Origin: Natrinema salaciae
GTDB taxonomy: Archaea; Halobacteriota; Halobacteria; Halobacteriales; Natrialbaceae
DNA: 64,000 nt
Direction: 5' to 3'
NCBI RefSeq assembly: GCF_900110865.1
Contig: NZ_FOFD01000008.1
Coordinates: forward strand, 62,001-126,000
The number at the start of each line of letters is the position of its first letter. Within the stretch, counting starts at the first letter, position 1. Below the pieces are notes generated by a model. It was not told the DNA's origin and ran no database searches. It saw only the letters and a program-made list of their open reading frames with translations. This document shows, in pieces, positions 61,478-64,000 of the stretch. A program made the translations under genes and the position numbers.

Positions 61478-62485
61478 TCACCGGTCGTTCGACTCTCGAG
61501 CGATCCGCTCGAGTCGGCGGCGCTGCTCGCGGTGGAGGGTGACGAGCATGTCCGAGAGGACGCCGAACATGAGCAGTTGGACGCCCAGCATGATCGCGGC
61601 AGCCGAGGCGACGGCCATGACCTCGTGGCTCTGGTGGTACTGGACCCACTCCCAGAGGACGTACGCCGCGATGAACGTCCCCGAGGCGATGCCCCCCAGT
61701 CCGAGACTTCCGAAGTAAAACAGCGGGTTGTTCGTCTTGGCGAGGGTGTACAGCGTCAGGAGAATCGTGCCGCCATCTCTGATCGGGTGCAGGTTCGTCT
61801 CCGACTCGTCGGGTCGGGCGCTGTAACTGATCGGGACGACCGTGGTCTCGACCCCGTGTTTGACGCACTCGACGGCGAGTTCGGTCTCGATCGTGAACCC
61901 GTCGGAGTCGAGCGAGAGCCGTCTGAACGAGTCGACGGTAAACGCCCGATACCCCGAGAGGATGTCCTGGTAGTTGGCCCCGTGGACGAACCCGAACGCG
62001 CGGTTTATCATCCGGTTGCCGAAGCCGTTCAGCGCGCGCATCGCGTCGTCGTCCATGTCGGCGAAGCGATTCCCGATCACGTGCTCGTACCCCCGCGAGA
62101 GGGGCTCGACCATCTTGTCGGCGTCGGCCGGATCGTAGGTGCCGTCGCCGTCGACCATCAACACGTACGGCACCGTCACGTACTCGAGCGCTTCGCGGAC
62201 AGCCTGTCCCTTCCCGGAACCGGACTGGACCAGTACCTCGGCACCGTGATCGCGGGCGATGTCGCGGGTCTCGTCGGTGGAGTCGCCGTCGACGACGACG
62301 ACGTTCGTGTACCCCTGCTCGTAGAAGCCCTCGATCACGTCGCCGATCGTGGCCGCCTCGTCGAGCGTCGGGATGAGCACGCAGACGTCGTCGGCCGAGA
62401 TCTCGGCGGTTTCCTCGGTCACGGCGATGGTCTCGCCGCCGTCCGAGCGGGGACTCGAGCCCGTCCGAACCGCGTCGTCTTCCAT
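61478..62485 (-). CDS. aglJ: dolichyl-phosphate glycosyltransferase AglJ (S-layer N-glycosylation)
   Basis: 335 aa, a GT2 enzyme that adds the first sugar to dolichol phosphate for S-layer glycoprotein glycosylation. Residues ~35-280 hold the catalytic domain (VCVLIPTLDEAATIGDVI, VDGDGTYDPADADKMV and GNRMINRAFGFVHGANYQDI then LSGYRAFTVDSFRRL). The C-terminal ~70 residues contain two membrane segments (LGLGGIASGTFIAAYVLWEW, VASAAAIMLGVQLLMFGV). The match to the Haloferax AglJ architecture is strong. It probably serves the sequons of the giant secreted protein in this window as well as the S-layer. Confidence 0.9.
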   Translation of the reverse strand: MEDDAVRTGSSPRSDGGETIAVTEETAEISADDVCVLIPTLDEAATIGDVIEGFYEQGYTNVVVVDGDSTDETRDIARDHGAEVLVQSGSGKGQAVREALEYVTVPYVLMVDGDGTYDPADADKMVEPLSRGYEHVIGNRFADMDDDAMRALNGFGNRMINRAFGFVHGANYQDILSGYRAFTVDSFRRLSLDSDGFTIETELAVECVKHGVETTVVPISYSARPDESETNLHPIRDGGTILLTLYTLAKTNNPLFYFGSLGLGGIASGTFIAAYVLWEWVQYHQSHEVMAVASAAAIMLGVQLLMFGVLSDMLVTLHREQRRRLERIARESNDR

Positions 62486-62665
62486 TGGGCAATACTCCCC
62501 CACCGAACTGCAAAAGGTTACTGATTGACCAGTCGACGGGGTCCGTCGTGACCGCGCCGAACCGAGCGATCGAGTCGCGGCGCGCGTACCGCCGCCGCCG
62601 ATCGCGGGTGTGGCGAACTCGAAAGATATTCTTTCAAGGGAGACCACCGATCGGAGAAGAGTGGT

Positions 62666-63223
62666 ATGCAGGACCCCCTCGGCAGACACGGCCGTCTCGT
62701 CGCCGGAATCGTTCTCCTCACCGTCCTGGCGGGACTCGTGCTGTGGGCGGGCGCGACGACCGACGACCTGATGGAGAGCGATTACCCGGACCAACTCGAC
62801 GTCAACCAAGACCGCGAGGCGTACGTCGGCGAGCGAGTCGTCCTCGGCGGCCGCATCGTCGACACGGACCCCGTCGTCGTCGCAACTCGCGCCAACGGAT
62901 ACGGCAGATACACCCTCGTGAACGCGGACGACAGACTGCAGAACGCGGACGGTCCCCTCGAGCGGGGAGACCGCGCGACCGCCTTCGGGACGCTTGAGGA
63001 CGAGTCCACGCTCGTCGTCGAGCGCACGACGATCGGCGATGTGGCCGGGACGGTGTACATGCTCGTCGCGTCGTTCGTCGCCGGACTCTGGGCCTTCGGC
63101 CGGTTCGCCCGCGACTGGCGGTTCGACCGCGACCGACTCGCGTTCGTCCCGCGGGCCGCTCCGCTCTCGCTCCGGGACGTCCTCCCCACTGGGGACGCGA
63201 GCGACGGTGATCGCGGTGCCTGA
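62666..63223 (+). CDS. membrane-anchored OB-fold-like protein
   Basis: 185 aa. An N-terminal membrane segment (RLVAGIVLLTVLAGLVLWAG) leads to an OB-fold-like beta domain (REAYVGERVVLGGRIVDTDP then VVATRANGYGRYTLVN) and a second membrane segment (TVYMLVASFVAGLWAFGRF). It recalls the CcmE-type or NfeD-type OB layout but has no heme His or other site. Function unknown. It overlaps the next gene by eight bases, so the two are coupled. Confidence 0.68.
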   Translation: MQDPLGRHGRLVAGIVLLTVLAGLVLWAGATTDDLMESDYPDQLDVNQDREAYVGERVVLGGRIVDTDPVVVATRANGYGRYTLVNADDRLQNADGPLERGDRATAFGTLEDESTLVVERTTIGDVAGTVYMLVASFVAGLWAFGRFARDWRFDRDRLAFVPRAAPLSLRDVLPTGDASDGDRGA

Positions 63224-63719
63224 CGTCCTCACCCACGTCCTCGTCGGCTACGTCGTCGGGACGCTCCTGTCGATCCGGTACGAGCGGATTCGGCGGGCAC
63301 ACGTCGGGCTCGTCATGATCGGCGCGCTCTCGCCCGATTTCGTGAAGATCGATCTCGTGTTCCCGTCGGAGTTCGTCGGCTACGTGCTCGGCGTTCCGTT
63401 CGCCTGGGGGCCGCTGCACACGCTCGGCGGGACGCTCGTCGTGGCGGGGCTCGGATCGCTCCTGTTCGCACCCGAGTACCGGCGGGACGCGATCGCGCTG
63501 GTCCTGCTCGGTGCCGTGTCACACCACGTTCTCGATCTGGGGCTGATGACGCCGACGGGGTACTCCTACGCCGCCTTCTGGCCGTTCACGGAGTTCCGTC
63601 CGCCGGCGGGCAGTCTCTACATGAGCACCGACCGCTGGCCGTCGCTCGTCGCCGGGCTGTGTGCGGTTGTCGTCCGGGCGGCCAAACGCCGATTCGAGTC
63701 GGCGTCCGCCGCGCCGTGA
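63216..63719 (+). CDS. membrane-bound metal-dependent hydrolase-like protein (DUF457/YbcI type)
   Basis: 167 aa from the GTG at 63216, which overlaps the TGA of the preceding gene. Conserved His/Asp residues include PDVLTHVLVGY, GALSPDFVKID, LHTLGGTLVV and SHHVLDLGLM, the pattern of DUF457 membrane hydrolases, with four membrane segments. Substrate unknown. Coupling to the OB-fold protein suggests a shared membrane task. Confidence 0.78.
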   Translation: MPDVLTHVLVGYVVGTLLSIRYERIRRAHVGLVMIGALSPDFVKIDLVFPSEFVGYVLGVPFAWGPLHTLGGTLVVAGLGSLLFAPEYRRDAIALVLLGAVSHHVLDLGLMTPTGYSYAAFWPFTEFRPPAGSLYMSTDRWPSLVAGLCAVVVRAAKRRFESASAAP

Positions 63720-63732
63720 CCTGCCGGCTCGG

Positions 63733-64000
63733 TCAGTCCGGAGCCGTGTACTCGAGCGCGAAGCGTTCCGCTTCGTCGGGCTGCTCGTCGAGGAGGGCAG
63801 CCGCGCGAGTCGGGGCGCGGAAGGTGGTGGAGCCCGCGTACGGCATCGCGTAGACCGCGTCGACGGCCGCCGCCGCGTCGTCCGCTACCTCGAGCCCGTC
63901 CTCGCCGAGAAACCGGTCGCGCTCGAGCCCGTACCAGATCGCCAGCGAGTCCGTCGACGCGACGAAGCCGACGTCGTCCGGCGTTCGCTCGGTGCCGTCG
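63733..64000 (-). CDS. partial gene at the window end, unrecognised
   Basis: The last 89 codons of a minus-strand gene that continues past 64000; the stop is at 63733-63735. The readable part (DGTERTPDDVGFVASTDSLA, then IWYGLERDRFLGEDGLEVAD and ALEYTAPD at the end) is acidic and haloarchaeal in style. No domain is recognised from this part. No start codon is in the window. Confidence 0.6.
   Translation of the reverse strand, partial: DGTERTPDDVGFVASTDSLAIWYGLERDRFLGEDGLEVADDAAAAVDAVYAMPYAGSTTFRAPTRAAALLDEQPDEAERFALEYTAPD

Noticed and set aside
1-64000. CRISPR array or restriction system
   Set aside because: No regularly spaced direct repeats and no cas or methylase/restriction genes were seen.

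Overview
The window is chromosomal DNA of a halophilic archaeon (class Halobacteria; the gene set and the low-GC islands fit Natrialbales such as Natrinema, Haloterrigena or Natronorubrum, but the genus is an inference). Signs are the very acidic proteins, high GC with C/G-ending codons, many leaderless genes with a TATA element about 25-30 bases before the ATG, HTH_10 (bacterio-opsin-activator-like) regulators, HalOD1 and zinc-ribbon small proteins, AglJ N-glycosylation, archaeal CoA and diphthamide enzymes, and one tRNA-Thr(CGU).

Layout. 0-12 kb: a 13-fold DUF1508 repeat protein, an HTH regulator, a methyltransferase, archaeal phosphopantothenate synthetase, two overlapping zinc-finger microproteins, a candidate structured RNA, tyrosyl-tRNA synthetase, an internally deleted acyl-CoA dehydrogenase, BirA, UspA and small haloarchaeal proteins. 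12-17 kb: one giant secreted repeat protein. 17.4-19.6 kb: the biotin ECF transporter bioY-bioM-bioN behind a BirA-like operator. 19.6-30.4 kb: an arsenite/bile-acid-type transporter, two related membrane proteins around an ArsR-like regulator, tRNA-Thr, Trm5, a metal-sensor-like Lrp/TRASH regulator, an MBL-MATE pair and degraded, AT-richer DNA with gene remnants. 30.4-42.6 kb: a copper-type cluster (HMA, DUF2182, Rieske), RidA, DphB, transporters, leuB, and a 129-aa/802-aa gene pair I do not recognise. 42.6-45.8 kb: a duplicated module (zinc ribbon, HalOD1, a structured RNA-like element, and the 3' end of an unknown gene) around a divergent regulator pair with a palindromic operator. 45.8-48.2 kb: redox genes (fused cytochrome b/molybdopterin protein, 2Fe-2S ferredoxin, AhpD-like protein). 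48.5-55.9 kb: branched-chain amino acid cluster leuA-ilvB-ilvN-ilvC-orf-leuC-leuD, with leuA frameshifted near its start. 56.4-64 kb: ferritin-like protein, a chain of six perfect hairpins, FkbM methyltransferase, VOC protein, small conserved proteins and AglJ.

How it fits together. BirA plus BioYMN suggests biotin uptake under BirA control. The Leu/Ile/Val cluster is one minus-strand block with overlapping stops and starts, but leuB lies 10 kb away and a leuD remnant lies between, which suggests that the 42.6-48.5 kb segment was rearranged or inserted. The least explained signals are the duplicated RNA-like element, whose two copies differ in ways that keep base pairing on the plus strand, the six-hairpin chain, and the giant Gln/Ala repeat surface protein.
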